The notes under the pieces: model-generated
What the model was told of the DNA's origin: nothing
The model's database searches: none
What the model saw: only the letters and a program-made list of their open reading frames with translations
Part shown: positions 36,563 through 49,800 of the stretch, piece by piece
Numbering within the stretch: position 1 is the first letter of the stretch
Layout of the letters: each line of letters starts with the position of its first letter
Position numbers and translations under genes: made by a program
Assembly (NCBI GenBank): GCA_001695595.3
Contig: MBPM02000027.1
Span: 310,001-374,000, forward strand
DNA length: 64,000 nucleotides
DNA from: Plasmopara viticola
Lineage: Eukaryota > Oomycota > Peronosporomycetes > Peronosporales > Peronosporaceae
Direction of reading: 5' to 3'

Positions 36563-38365
36563 TTATTCAGGCGGCACGATGGCGCTAAATGGTGGCATGA
36601 TATTTCGAGATGAGTTCGACTGGTCTAAAGACTGCTCCAAGAGAGCCACAATTGTCTGTAATTGGGTTTCTTGGCGGATAAGCTGAGCTTGGAGCTGAAG
36701 CTGCAGCATAAATAAAAAAAAAATTAGCTTTATATGTTGCACAGAGACAAGGATCAACAGACCTGCGTTGCGTTTAGCCTGTCAACTTGCTCTTGTAGCC
36801 GCACAATTGAAGGCGCAGGAGCTGCAAAGGATGCGTAGTTGTGTGGTCTGGAGAAGCTGGAAGGTTGAGCAAGAAATGACTCTGGTGCGCCTTCTGGTGA
36901 ACACAAGGCTGCCTTGGGCGAATCCCAATGGCCTGTGTTGCACAAAATAGACGACGCGTAAGCTAAGCAAGCATACATCAACAACCTCGGCCAAGTGATC
37001 ACACCTGTTAATGCGAGGTTGTTGGTGCTACGTGATTGTAGCTCTCGTGTCAAGGAAATTCGAATCGACTCTTCCATAGCTCGCTCATTCTTCTGTTCTT
37101 GCTTTTTAAGCATCACTTCAATAAATCCACTGCCAAGGATAGCACCTTGTACAACGAGAAACAATGTAAGCGCTTGAGGAGCAAATCCAAATAGAACTGT
37201 TTAACTTTACCAGGAATTGTAAACAGGATAATCCCCCAGATCGCTAGCAAGGACGAAAAAGCCCGTCCAGCAGTGGTAATGGGTACAATATCGCCATATC
37301 CAAGAGATGTGATGGTCTCGATTGCCCACCACGAGCATGTGCCAATGCTCGAGAAAACCTCTGGCTGAGCGCGATTTTCTAAAAAAAAGCTACAGTAACC
37401 AAGGCTTTGACGTAAGCACGTTAAGCCAAAAGAAAACTATCTTTCACGTACATGGTCGTTGAGGAAGTGAGAACAATGACAATTGTCAAATAACTTACAA
37501 CTCCGAGCTCCTCTTTCTTCAAAGCAAAAATCTCGCGTAGATTTTTCATCGCTCGATAGGAGCGTTCCAAGTGTAGAAACGACATGATTCGCAGCAATCG
37601 AAAGCCTCGGAGTGTCAAGACTCCACGCGACGATACGGAAACTCTACATTTCAATAACCAATTACCATATCATTAAATACTGCCGGCCCGCGTGTTCCTT
37701 GTTAATCCACCGTACTGATTCTCTAGAGAGATTTCCAGGAAAAACGGAATCAGTACCGCAAGATCAATTAGTGACATTGGCCGAAACATCCACTTCAATC
37801 TGCAAATGTCAGAAATTGCTCATAAGATCATCTCTTGCACGTCATTGCAACACAATTCACCTTCCGCAAATTGGATGTGTATAGCGATCATCTTCCACAC
37901 ACGACCACAGCCGCAGTAAATACTCGACAGTAAATAGCGTCGTTGACACGTAGAGAAAGACTTCGTACCAGTCGGACATTGTTATTGCTGCAGTCACATT
38001 CAAGTTAGTCCGCAGCTTGTGTCTCTAAATATTCGACAAATTAAAAGCTTCAACTCACGCGCAGTGCCGGGCTGGAAAGCTGACACATACATGGCCAGTA
38101 CCACATTGAGTGTGATTAGCACAAGGACGCACACCTCCAAGACGTAGGACGCACGCTGCAGTGTCGAACGGTTCTTGAGGGACGTGCGATAGTGCAGCAG
38201 CGTCCAGACATCGGCGCGCAGTGCACCACAAGAGCGAATGGCATATCCGTGTGGTGCTTTTCGTTCGAGCGGTGCAATAGTCGCTATCAGTGGATCTCGC
38301 GCAGACAATCGCACGTCAACTTTGTCAATTTTCGGCAGCAGCCGCTGCTGCTCGATTTGCGGCAT
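36563..38365 (-). CDS. Voltage-gated potassium channel subunit (six-transmembrane Kv type)
   Basis: Eight minus-strand exons give 445 residues: 38365-38059, 37987-37861, 37799-37716, 37643-37452, 37389-37211, 37145-37005, 36932-36763 and 36700-36563, with introns of 61-72 nt. The membrane plan is complete: S1 (EVCVLVLITLNVVLAMYV), S2 (FLYVSTTLFTVEYLLRLW), S3 (LIDLAVLIPFFLEI), S4 voltage sensor with Arg at regular spacing (RGVLTLRGFRLLRI), S5 (LTIVIVLTSSTTIFFLE), pore helix and filter (WWAIETITSLGYGDIVP), and S6 (FSSLLAIWGIILFTIPG). The filter reads TSLGYGD where TTVGYGD is commonest; GYGD is intact. The C-terminus has a predicted coiled coil (RLQEQVDRLNATQLQLQAQL) that could assemble tetramers. 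The cytosolic N-terminus is about 75 residues, with no T1 domain recognised. Activity as a plasma-membrane K+ channel is expected from the family. Confidence 0.92.
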
Positions 38366-38999
38366 GTTTGCCGTACACTTTTGCTATTTCTGAGGTATTG
38401 TATGACACGCAAAAGATGTTAATTCTACTTTCGAAAAAGCTTAAAGAACATAACTAAATATGAAAAATGAGGCGAAAAAGATACCAAAACACACAAATTT
38501 AGACGTCGGTACAGCGCATTTAAGGTATGAAGTTTATTCTGGCACTTGCTAGAACGGAAAGTGTAACGTCAGCACGAGCTGGGTTTTTTACACAGGTTGA
38601 CACCTACAATATGGATCGGCGCGGAAGACAATTTACGAAGGCGGTAATGAAGGTTTTTACTACAACCGGCTTCGATGTGTGCACCTCCCTTTATGGCTAC
38701 TGATCGAAGGTCACGGTCAAGAAAGCACTGTTGATTAGGCACCGCTGATCGTGGCAAGCACAATCACATAATGAACCATTTTGTTGAAACGGTTATTAGA
38801 GACAACAGTGCCAGTGTTGCTGTCAAGTCCAAAGGTAGACCGGACCCAAGGTTTACATTAGTGACTTCCAGCCTCGGCAAGCTTGCCAATGGCACGACTA
38901 AATCTAGCGGGGGATTCATCCACTGGCTCACATCGCGTGTGCGCACATACGTGCTGCCTCATTTATAGGACTTGAGCTACCAATAATGGCGGCTTACTA
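38366..38999. other. Intergenic upstream of K+ channel gene
   Basis: Small open frames on both strands (38569-38763 -, 38771-38968 +) have no motif. The K+ channel promoter should lie at the left end. Confidence 0.4.
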
Positions 39000-39550
39000 A
39001 ATCCTACTTTTTCTTTCGAACAAAGTGATGGCTAAACGCTGTATTGCGGGCCCATGAAGGATGTGATACCTTAGATTATCGTCATGATGAAATCCACTAT
39101 ACGCAACGAATGGTCTAGAAACAGGTCAGTCAATCAAGGCATCACGATCTGAAAGCGATCAATTGGTTTTTGCTGTAGAAGTGCAATGCCGATACCGAAA
39201 TTTGATGCGTCACAGACGATACTGAACGATCGTGCTTAACCGAAATCGGCGCCCGAAAGAGAATGACTTAATTTTTCTTACGCCTTCTGGTACTTGGTTT
39301 TTCTAAGTCAATTTATTGGCTTTCCTAGGAGGCTGGATAATACGTTAGCCTTTTTTGCGTAATTTGCACTAGACTTGTGCAAGTAGTCGACAAGTCAAGA
39401 CACTTCTTTTTCTGATTAATGAAATCATCTTTTACCGGGATCTTCTCAGAGACAATGCTTGACACGAGAGCTCCTCAAATCAGATTCTTTGTTGAATCCA
39501 AGCTATATTTGAGTACACTTTAGTCTGGCACAACTCGCGTAAATACTGCT
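39000..39550 (-). mobile_element. Ty3/gypsy RT-RNase H relic
   Basis: The minus strand at about 39235-39150 reads FSIVCDASNFGIGIALLQQK, the conserved start of the RNase H-like domain that follows gypsy reverse transcriptase (pattern VxCDASDxAIGxxLxQ). Flanking pieces on both sides are short and stop-ridden. It is a fragment, and its relation to the copies at 0.5 and 20 kb cannot be tested because those lack this domain. Confidence 0.6.
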
Positions 39551-42500
39551 CGCAAGTAGACAATTTGATTTTACACGACCGTAAGCTTGTGATCTTCACG
39601 GCTATGTCCGAAAAAAAATTAAGTACGCTTGCGCATATGCCTTGTAGGGATCGCACAATTGCGCCAGCAGAGAGATCAATTGCGCAGAAGCTATTGGAAG
39701 TCTTAGCTCAATTCCAAAGTATAATATACTTGTCGATGGCAAGTGGTGCAGAGTACGCGTTACAACAACCTTAATGAAGCCACCACCACAGCACAGACGC
39801 TATTTTAGCTGCAAAACTAAACCATGCAGCGAATTAGACTAAAACAACGGATAGTATTAACTTTCGATGCAGGGGAGTGACATGTCATTGTCCGCAGTCA
39901 CCAGTGTGGAGAAAGAGGGGGTTATTTCTTTAGCCATATTTGCCTAATGCTTTGCACGAAAGAATATATAAATGACGTCACACTGCTTCTTTGGCAATAA
40001 TCATTGCCGAATCACACAGTGATTAGTTTCTGACAAAGGTCATCTTTATTGCGTACATTCCTTTCAGCTTAAATCCACAAAGGTGAAACTTCTCACGTGC
40101 TATGTTGACAATAATTAATATTCTGAGATCAAAGAATCACTTCGTGCACTTATTGCCTTTTTGTAGTTTGTATGACCTAAACAAACGCTTCGTCTAGCAG
40201 GGATGATGTGTAATTTTTTTTCTGGTCGACTGATCTTTACCTTGGACATGCTGTTGGCTTAAAGCCACTTCAAGCTCCGCAATGGACACCTCGTCCAGTT
40301 CAAGCAGATCATTGGCTTATAAGATGGTTCCAGCCAAATTACGCATTCAGTTATACCTTTATTTGAACGCTATTGGCGGTCTTGACATGACGTATTTGCG
40401 CTGACACGATTGCGCATTGACGCAACGAAGCTTGCATTGTCGTTCAGCGAAACGCCGATCAAATCGGAGCCCCTCTCAGCAATATGCGTGCAACTTCGCG
40501 AACTGGCTGCCTCGACATTAAGCCTACTACCTCGCATCATTCTTTTACAAGTACCTCTAAGTGGTTGCGTGTCAATCTGCGTGCATTGATAAGATCTCGC
40601 CCAAGGTGTCTTGGCTCAAAGTCAACCATAACACCTATAATATGTATATTTCGTGTAGGCCACTAATGGGCTCACATACCATCTTTAGTGCAGAGATAGG
40701 AATTCACTTGTTATGCCTTGATTGAAAGCAAATCATGTCACTAATGCCATACAGCGAGTGCTTTGTCTTACGAGCACCGCTGGTCGACTCATGTTTTCTT
40801 ATTTTGCCTTTACTTCTCAGCAATTATTGCTTTTTACGAACATTGCTCAGTGGTGGCTGAGATGCCAGCTTGGGCTCCATACTCTTGCCCTAGACACCAT
40901 CAGTACTTAGCTGCGACTATTCATTGTCCGACACTTTGGTCGACTTGGTCCAGCTATCGCGCCATTATTCCAAAACAAGGTGGCTGCAAGCTCTGCCAAA
41001 ACGCAAAGTGAATGGTAATTGACATCTTTGACGTCATACTAACTTTTTGTCCATGGCTTTCTGTTCTTAGGATAAAAATATATCATGTAAAGGAATAGAA
41101 TCAAGCTGCGTTTTACGCTATTTAAGTCGAGGAATTCTAAGCTCCGATCTACAGTACCCTCAAGTTAATGACTTAACGAGCATTTACGTTGGTGTCCTCG
41201 TAGAGCCTCAGCACCATGTGAAAGCGATGTACTGAGCGTAAATGCCCGACACCTTGGAGTCGTAAAGAACAAACCTTGCTAGCCGATTGCCGAGGAATCT
41301 GCTCAAGCTTCTTCGGCAATCAGCTAGCAAGATTTGTAAGCACGATCCGTATAGTGCACGGAGCTCTTCAATGCTAAGCCGTGGCCATCTCCAAAGCATT
41401 TTAAGAGATGGTGAAGTTTTATTCTTCCCAGGCAAGCTTTTTTTACCTACCGAATGATGAGTCTTTTTGCGACATACTAAAGGATGGGCGGTTTTTACTA
41501 CAGATGAGAAATCAGTGAGCGCATATATTCTGAAGCGTAATTAGAAATGTAACTTCTTTCTCATTAGTCTACCCATTCCAGACAAAAGTTCAAGCTGGCA
41601 TTGGCTATTTTATTTCATGGTCTCTTTAAGGAAACTTGGATGCTTCTTTCGGGCCGCACCTGTGCGCAGTCGACCTGTAAACGGACAAAAGCTTGATTTT
41701 CTTCAGAGAATTCTTGGTCATCCCAGCCAGACGATCCCCTGACTCATGTAAAAAGTCCACCAATTTTACTGACTCTGGCAGGCTGCAGAGATACATGATC
41801 ACACACTCGGATGGCAAAACGACTTGCATCCGCAGATGTTTAGCTCATTCCTAGACAGAAATTCTGCTTAAATTGAGGTATTGCATGTAAGTGCTCATTT
41901 GCGTGCTCTTTCACTTGTGACGGCCAGAACTATTGAAGATTGATCTGTCCGCAACGATGCAGGTATAATGATCCTTTTGGTCTACCTGTCTTTAAACTAG
42001 AACTTCTCTCCTTTATCGCTATTTGTTCACGCTCGCACTAAGTAGTATCTCTTAAAGTCAGACAAAAAGCGACTCGTAATGGCGTGAGGTATTAAACGAA
42101 TGTCAAAGCAGACCCTTTCACTAAACGAAGAGCACGACATTCCCGCGACACCTGACAGAAGTGTAGTCATCGTAAACCCGAGTTGATGAACTGACAGTCT
42201 TGTTTACTTTTGACAGTGTACAACATTTGGTTGCGCGAGGATTCGACGTGGTCACTTTGCTTCTGGAGGCCTTTTTAATATATAAGAGTCATCTATTCTA
42301 GCATATTTGCCAGAAGATGACGGGATCTTCTGCATCGATGACGCTAACAGCTAAGACGAATGCCATGCCGAAGACAGAGCCATTAGTGTCGACACTAAGA
42401 CATGATATAAAGTTTGTTGTCTCAATCCCAAACCGAACTTTGTTGAACTTATCAGTTAAAGTTCTTGCGAGGTAGATGCCTTAAAAGTACTATGTAATAG

Positions 42501-45184
42501 AGTAATCTACGTAAATGCAATAAGCGATGCCACTATACCATTTGGTCTTCTGATAGCTTAAGTCTCGCATTTTAATTGATCAAAAAGCATTATTTTTCGC
42601 AACCTTATAAAACCACCAACAAGTATAACACACCGGGTATATCAATCCTCGCTCAAGATATCGTGTTTTCAAGCGGACGTGGTAAAAAAAAGAATTTTGA
42701 AATGCTTTGTGATCGGTGTTAGTCCCACTTTAAACGCTAATAAACTTAAGTCATGTTTTAGTGCACCCAATTTGATTTTATTTGAGAAATTTTCTCGACG
42801 CAATGCTTAAGCCATCATTATTTATAGTGGTCGGTCAAAACCTAAAAAATAGCCGCCTTCGTGTCATTCTAAACCACAATATTTGTTATTCGCCTCTCAC
42901 GGTCATCATTCAGTCATTCTTGATACGCAATTTATGCTGATAGACTCGTCCGCCTCGTTGTGTATTTTAAGAGCACACCGCATGCTCGTCAAAACAACAC
43001 GCAATTAAAAAAAATACGTGCACTAGCTATCTCGCATAATAATGATCACTGTGCCCATCGCTAATTTTGGCGTGAGGTAGCTGTACATATCAAATAACGC
43101 AGAAACGAAGGCAAGTTGAATAGCTGTGTGCACTACCGTCATCGATCGAAATGTATTTTTGCTGTTAGCTGGCGCCGGCTTGTCATATTATTGGTCAAGT
43201 GCTCAAATCTGGATTGTACAATGTCCGAATTCGATCGCGGTTGCTCCGTTTTTACATCATTTGACGGCGTATGTGATGCCCCTCAATAAAGATATAAACT
43301 ATAAGCTTGTATCAAAAACGATGCGATTTTTTTGCCCGGCTGAAATGAGGCTCACATGGAGACTTCGGGTAGGTCGATTAATCTGTTTTGCTTTCATGCT
43401 ATTATTATAATTAACAAGCTCGGTAAAGGTGTTAAGCCCAGAAGTTGCATTTAAAGAAAACTACTTATGTCGGTCTGTGCTATCGATACGTCGAGCATAC
43501 AATGCTGCACCAAAAACTTGTCGTGACTCGATTTCATCATCGACGCACCATACAAAACTTTTCAATAAAACGTGCTTACTTACTCATTAGGCAATAGCGA
43601 GCTTAGAAGCCACGGCTCTATTGTACGCCAAAGTGGTCGTCGCGCGAATGGATGTAAAATACCAGGTTCATACACATACATGCTGCAGGATCAGATATTT
43701 GCGTCAGTTGAGAAATTCTGATATTAATTACTGTTTGGATTAGCCCGTAGGACTTTGTTTATTAAAGTAAGGTTAGGTCGTATATGTCTGTATAACATAC
43801 GCAGACGGATCTTTTCAATTCAAACCTGTCGCAGAAAAGATGAAGTAAATCAGTGAGTCCATTTCCTTCTCACTCGTATGTTTATAGGCATTGGGGACAA
43901 CTCGCGTATATTCAAAATAATATTTGTGCACGATTGAAATAAAGGACATCATTGGTCATGCTACCAATCGTCAATCGCGATCTTCACGGAAAGTATCACC
44001 TCGATGTGAATGAGCGCATTCTACTTACGCTGTGAAATTGTATACGGCTCTCTACTTTCTTAAGTTACCATTGGCTCTCACATATCCTCAAAGCCTGACG
44101 ACTGCAGTAATTACCGTGTATACTTTCAGGCTCACATGCATTACAACTTCGTTGTCCTATTGCACTTAATATTAAGTGACCAAAATTGATCGAACATTCG
44201 TCCGCACAGTTCACAACACTATACAAAATTTGCCATTTCTATAACAAATCAGTACGCAAACCTCACGGGTCGTAAGCAATGCTTGTATTTTGATGATCAA
44301 TCTATTTGTGCGGCTTTTTTAAACATGGTGAGACCTTCGATATAATTACAATATTCCTAAAATTCATATGCATTGGTACTATCCATAGAAAAAGGCGATG
44401 ATATAAGAGACTTTGGTATCTGAAGTATTGAAGAATGTGGAAAAAGACAGGTGGAGTATAGGAAAATGATAGCCATTAGGATGGTAGCAGTAGATGGCTG
44501 AGGCCACCAATTAGTCTGTAGCAAGACGAGAATTGGTAAGAGCTCTCCACTTTCATATTTGCTTTAAGCAACTACTTCTCTTTCTTCTTCACAGAATTTT
44601 TTCCGCTTGCCACTCTAGCCTCGTCCGACCACCTACCTTCAAGATACTATCTCCGCGACTGTGTTTCCGGGACTGCTTCCGTTTCAGACATTTTCTCAAA
44701 ATACTTAAAGATTCAAGGCGGTACACCAACTGATAGGGACCTGTGTGAAAAGGGGGCTTAATGTAATGACTCGATAGGTTACACCTTGATTGAGTGAGCA
44801 GGCACGTGAATGGACTGTGAACCACAAAGCCCTTGTAAGCCTTGAAATTCTTGTTCAAGACGAGTACGATGTCCATATACATAAAATTTAGCTTGCTAGG
44901 CTTACGCACTGCGACACAGTCACCGTATCTGTAGCAAGGATTAGTCAAGAGGTCCTTCTTTTCTATTAAAGTAAAAAATATAAGGCAGAAAAGCAAAAGG
45001 TTTGGCTAATGCGGCATCGTGTCGCCCAGACTATGCGCAAGTCCATGTCACAACTGTGGGGTCAAATCTGTTAAATAATTGTGGCGTATAGGCGTGAAAT
45101 AATATGTGCGTAGCTTTATTTGAAGTTCTGGCGTGCGATGAATTTTTAAACATTAACAAAACGGGGTGAGTTCAGTCGAGAGTA
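39551..45184. other. Gene-poor intergenic region
   Basis: No convincing gene. Frames such as 40763-41011, 41208-41435, 43126-43410 and 44589-44996 show no recognised motif, and several overlap frames on the opposite strand. The only structures seen are the inverted repeat at 41269-41337 and general AT-rich stretches. Old repeats are likely. Confidence 0.4.
41269..41337. repeat. 29-bp imperfect inverted repeat (hairpin)
   Basis: The arms 41269-41297 and 41309-41337 are reverse complements with three mismatches around an 11-nt loop. The core reads CTTGCTAGC...GATTGCCGA. A transcript would form a stable stem. Confidence 0.9.
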
Positions 45185-45386
45185 GACATATTGCCTTTAA
45201 TAGCTCCCGCTATTGGTGACCCATGCTGTACAAGTGGGTCCGCACAAAAGCATAAACGTATCTAATGTTTCAGCTATTAGCATTGCTTTGAGAGACGACA
45301 TGTTGCTTTTAATAGCTCCCGCTATTGGCGACCCATGTTGTACCAGTGGGTCCGCGCAAAGGCATAATCCTATCTAGTGTTTCAGC
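45185..45386. repeat. Tandem direct repeat, two 90-bp copies with 112-bp period
   Basis: 45185-45274 and 45297-45386 share a start of the form GACATxTTGC and an end GTTTCAGC. Inside both are AATAGCTCCCGCTATTGG and AGTGGGTCCGC. Roughly nine of ten bases agree and there is no length difference. A shorter repeat of AAGTAATACCCTAT follows at 45387-45427. Each copy contains the small palindrome TAGC-TCCC-GCTA. It may be a fragment of an LTR or satellite. Confidence 0.9.
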
Positions 45387-46832
45387 AAGTAATACCCTAT
45401 CAGTATTATCAACAAGTAATACCCTATTGGTAATGCTCTATGAAAAGGATAAAGGTATAGAATTAGGTCTAATTTAAACGCAAAAAATTTGGTGTAAACG
45501 TCACTAATGGATAAAGCAAACGAATTATTTAGCGGCTGTACCGAACACAATTGATAAAGTCGAAACATCAGCGCTATTCTTGATTCGTGTCTTTGAACAA
45601 TCGAGTCAATCGAGATTCTGCTATAATAGCCTTATTTAAAAGAGTGTTTTGAAGGTGCTAAGCAGCAGGCTGGACATGACCACAGCGAATCATTCGTAGG
45701 CAAAGTTGTTGGAGAGTGTAAGAGAATTGCGCTATAAGAAAATGTTGCTTAGTGTGCGCGCGAATATGCCAACCTGAACAAGCAGCGTGCTCCAACTCAA
45801 TTTGTTAGCACCATCCCCGACTCTCCAAACTAAAGTCCGCCTTTCATAATGGGTTGGCTAGCGTTGACGCCGCCTCATTGTAACTGTAGGCTTGCTCAAG
45901 GAGATAACATTGAGTGGCTTGCTGAGATCAAAGCTCTCACAATGCGTAAGCAAGTCGAAGATTTTGTATCTAAGAGACATGTTTCGTACGAGATAGAAAG
46001 GATGAAAGCCAACATGTTCGAGAGGAATGCTTTAACCAATAAAGAAGTAGCAACAAGTTAAAGCCTGAAATGCGTAGGTCCGGTACTACTGAATACTAGA
46101 GAGTTTGCCGCAGATGCAGCTGCTGGTGTCGCTAATATCAAACTGCGCCCGCGCTTCATTGAATCCTTACAGGTCCTACCAACCTATACACCTATCATTT
46201 CCTAATATTTGAGAGGTTGCCAAGATTTTTACACATGCTACCTTGATCCCGTACTTGTGCACATGAGCGCAAAAGCATTGGCATTGTTTCATACGCAGGC
46301 ATCACCACGAGAGATCGATCCATCATTTGAATCCTATATCAAGCACAAAGCGTCACAACCTCTGCTAAGTAAGCTGGAACATCGTTTCTATAAAAAACAA
46401 CCCAATAGCCTCATAATCGAGTATATGTGTCATGATATGCGTCAATTCATGTCACTTGATAAACAAGTGGCAAGTCTAAGTCTGCTAATAAAAAGAATAA
46501 TGCCTAATCGGTGACTACAAAGCACACGGCTTCCTCGTCACCCAGTATCACTCTACTTATAGATAAAGACCAAGTAAAAAAGACTACTTTGTACCAGTAG
46601 TATACTCGCACACGATTATAGCATACACTCATCACGCGCACTGCGAGCGGCAATACGTTTTAATAACTATAAGTTTGATATGAATTTTTTTTTGACGTAA
46701 TGTATCTGTTTGAAATCAGGGTCACATAATTACTGAATTTTCAAAATCCTTGCATTGGTATCTTTCTGACATTTGATGTATCCCTGGTGTGGCTCTAAGA
46801 GGACAGAGTTCATACATTCTGTCACCTGGGGC
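45387..46832. other. Intergenic upstream of MED12
   Basis: Two open frames on + (45849-46061 and 46209-46514) could be pieces of one decayed gene or element: the DNA between them is broken by stops and no domain was recognised. The last 100-200 bases should hold the MED12 promoter. Confidence 0.4.
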
Positions 46833-49800
46833 ATGGAAAGTTTCCACGCGAGCTATGGCAAAACCGGCGGACGCTCCGGCGGCGGTGGTCCCGCATACAA
46901 AGAACGTGCCCCTCATGGCGGCCGCTCTGGAAACCATCAGTCGTCTAGCTCATCGGGCCGCGGACTTCCACGCCGAGGCTCTTCTAACTCGATCGGCGGG
47001 ATGGCTTCAAGGGATCGGGAGCGAGACCGTGATCGGGACCGTGAACGCGATCGAGACCGGGAAAGGGACCGGGACGGACGCAATCGTCCACGTTCGTGGT
47101 CTCGGGAAACTGGTGGTAACTCGAGGGAGCGACGTAACAGTGGCGGCAATCGCTCCCCGTTTGGTGCATCAGGCAATCCAGCCCTGCGGCTACGTGAGCG
47201 GAATAACTTGCTACTTATGCACCGAACTGGCGTACGACGAAACGATTTATCCCCAGCAGACGCTGCTGCCCGCATCATTGGCATGGATCTCAAGTACATG
47301 AAGGTAGATGTCACTATTCGCTTTGTACTTAAGGTATAGTTGACAAACGTTGGTGATTGATCTTAGGACCCCGAGCATCCTCATCTTACCGACAAGTTAG
47401 CAATGTTCCCAAGCGTCTTTCCCACTAATGGCAACTTTCCAGAAGAAAAGTTTCGCTACCACGCCTTGCGCAATGTGGCGTACGTGAGTCCATTACCGCG
47501 TGGGTTTAATCAGCAATGGCATCAACAGTATTCCGCGTTTACTGACAAGAAATTGGCTATTTTTGACGATTTGACGCGAGCCACGCGTGCCATTCAGCGG
47601 TTACGTGAAGACGCAGAAGAATCCGTGGTTCCATCTGGCGCTGAAAATGCTGCTGTAACAGCCGTGGAGCGTGCATTCACGAGTTATTTGATGCGTCATG
47701 TTCGACGGCTTGATGATCGCACGAGTCATACGTGGATGACAGAACTCGCGAGTGGCTCGCGTAGTGCCGCAGAGCTAACGCAAGCACATGGTGTGCCATT
47801 CAAGCAATGGCAAGCAGTCACTGGTGTCTCGAAATGCCCGCTGCTTGAATTTGTGGTGCAGTACCGCCCGGGATATGCGGAGGCCACGTGGTTTGTAAGA
47901 ATTAATGTCGTGTATACGGAAATGCGGGATCTTCAGCGAGATAGCTCGCTTAGGACAGGCGACTGGTTCTTTAATCCTCGACGGCACCAGCGCCGCAATC
48001 AAGGATGGACCGACAAGTTGATTGATTACTTGCATTCCGTGGCACGCCAAGCTGCTGTAGACATAAATGAAGGGTCGGAAAATAGAACAGTTGAAGGGCG
48101 AGCAAACAAACGAAATGGAAATGACGTTCAGGAGTTGAAAAGCAGTAGCGCAGCGGCAATACTGGCGCTACCAAGCACACAGGTGGCGCCAAGGTTGCGG
48201 CATGGCAAAGCGCTTATTTTGACGAATAATGGAAATGGTCCTGGAAGTGAAGGTGCTCCAGAAATGGGAATCAATAGCTCGTCATCGTCGCTTTCGTGGC
48301 GTGAGAAATGGTCGTATGTACTGAAACTTTCGGAATTCCAGTTCAAGATGGGACTGCTGGATCGGGCACACTATTTTGATGGACTCTTGTCGTTATTGCA
48401 AAAAGCGCTGACACCACGATCGCAACGCGGGGCAATTGGTTCCACACCGTGTTTAGCTGTGTTACCACTGAGTTTTAACAGAATCATGGAGCTGATATCG
48501 GTGGTGCAGAAGCTGTTGCCAGAGATCTTATTATCTGCAGATTCAGTGCTACTGCTTGTTAAAACAGTGTTGCAGCATCTCCGCTACCTGCTACCTCCCT
48601 GTCGTCCGGTGCCCCTCGAGACATCAGGTAACGCTCTTCAGGAAGAGCTTCTTGTATCTCTGTGCCAGCTGCTGCGCGATATCCTTCTGAATGGCAATGA
48701 TGTTCTTGTTCGCTTAGACGATTGTGGTAGGTTCTGGCATGTTGTTTGTTCTTGCGAATTCGTCCTGATCACTTGTTTTTGTATCGGTGTACAGCACCTC
48801 CGTTATGGCCACCCTTTGTATTCACCGACCGGTTTTTCAATCGTGACACCTATGGGGCAGCAGCAATTCAAGCTTGTATTGATCGCTGCCAGCGCAAGAG
48901 TAGCGAGATTGCCGGGCGAATGCTTCGACTCCGACAGGCGTGTCCGTCCTTAACCTCTGTCAGTGGAGGCCAAGTCCTTGCCACTGCGATGCGCAATGAG
49001 GCACAAATTCTTCAGACGCTCGACCGCTTTCATCGGGTAGACTCAATTTCAGACTTGCATCGTGTTTATAGCGAAGTGTTCAGTCCGCCGCCCATTATTA
49101 GCTCGAGTGCCAGTCGACTTCCAGCGGAATTGCCTGTCGATGTCGCAGCAATTTTCCTAGTGTGCGAATGGGCAGTGACTAATCAGCGACCAGCAGAATT
49201 TCGGTATCTTTCCGCGCTTGCCTTGATTGAAATGCACAGTAACACACTGCTGGATTACGGTAAAGAGTAAGTGCCTCAAGCAAATGTAAATGGCGGACAC
49301 GATCACTAATTTTGTGTGCGACCCATGGTTGAACAGAAAGGGATTGTTTTCTCGCTGTGGGCCAAATGACCACCAAGTGGTTTTACAAAGTGCGCTCCAA
49401 ATTTTTTTGCTTCGGTACGAGCCAAAGGTGATCACGGAGGTGACTCAGGTGATTGAACTTTTTTGTCTCCTGGTTCGGCGTCGGTTGTTTTGTGTTGCCA
49501 GTTTTATAAATTTTGCATCGTCTTCGATTGAAGCAGGAGCTTCGATGGACAACAGTCCTTTGCTTACCCTGGCCGCTGAAGCGGGAGGCAGCACTGGCAC
49601 GGCCAAGCGAAAAGAGTCTGCACCAGTAGTACACACAGCGTACAATATCGAGTGTTCGCCAGGTCGAGGATACAAGTCCAACGATATAAATCTGATTTCT
49701 TTGAGCGACCGACTAAAGCTGTACCTGTGGCAACTTCCACGAAGTACATTTCCGTTGCCAACGTGCGTGCCAATGCTGCCAGACAATAGTTACGATGGTG

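Noticed and set aside
45849..46514. Functional gene upstream of MED12
   Set aside because: Two open pieces separated by stops, no motif, no splice sites that join them convincingly.
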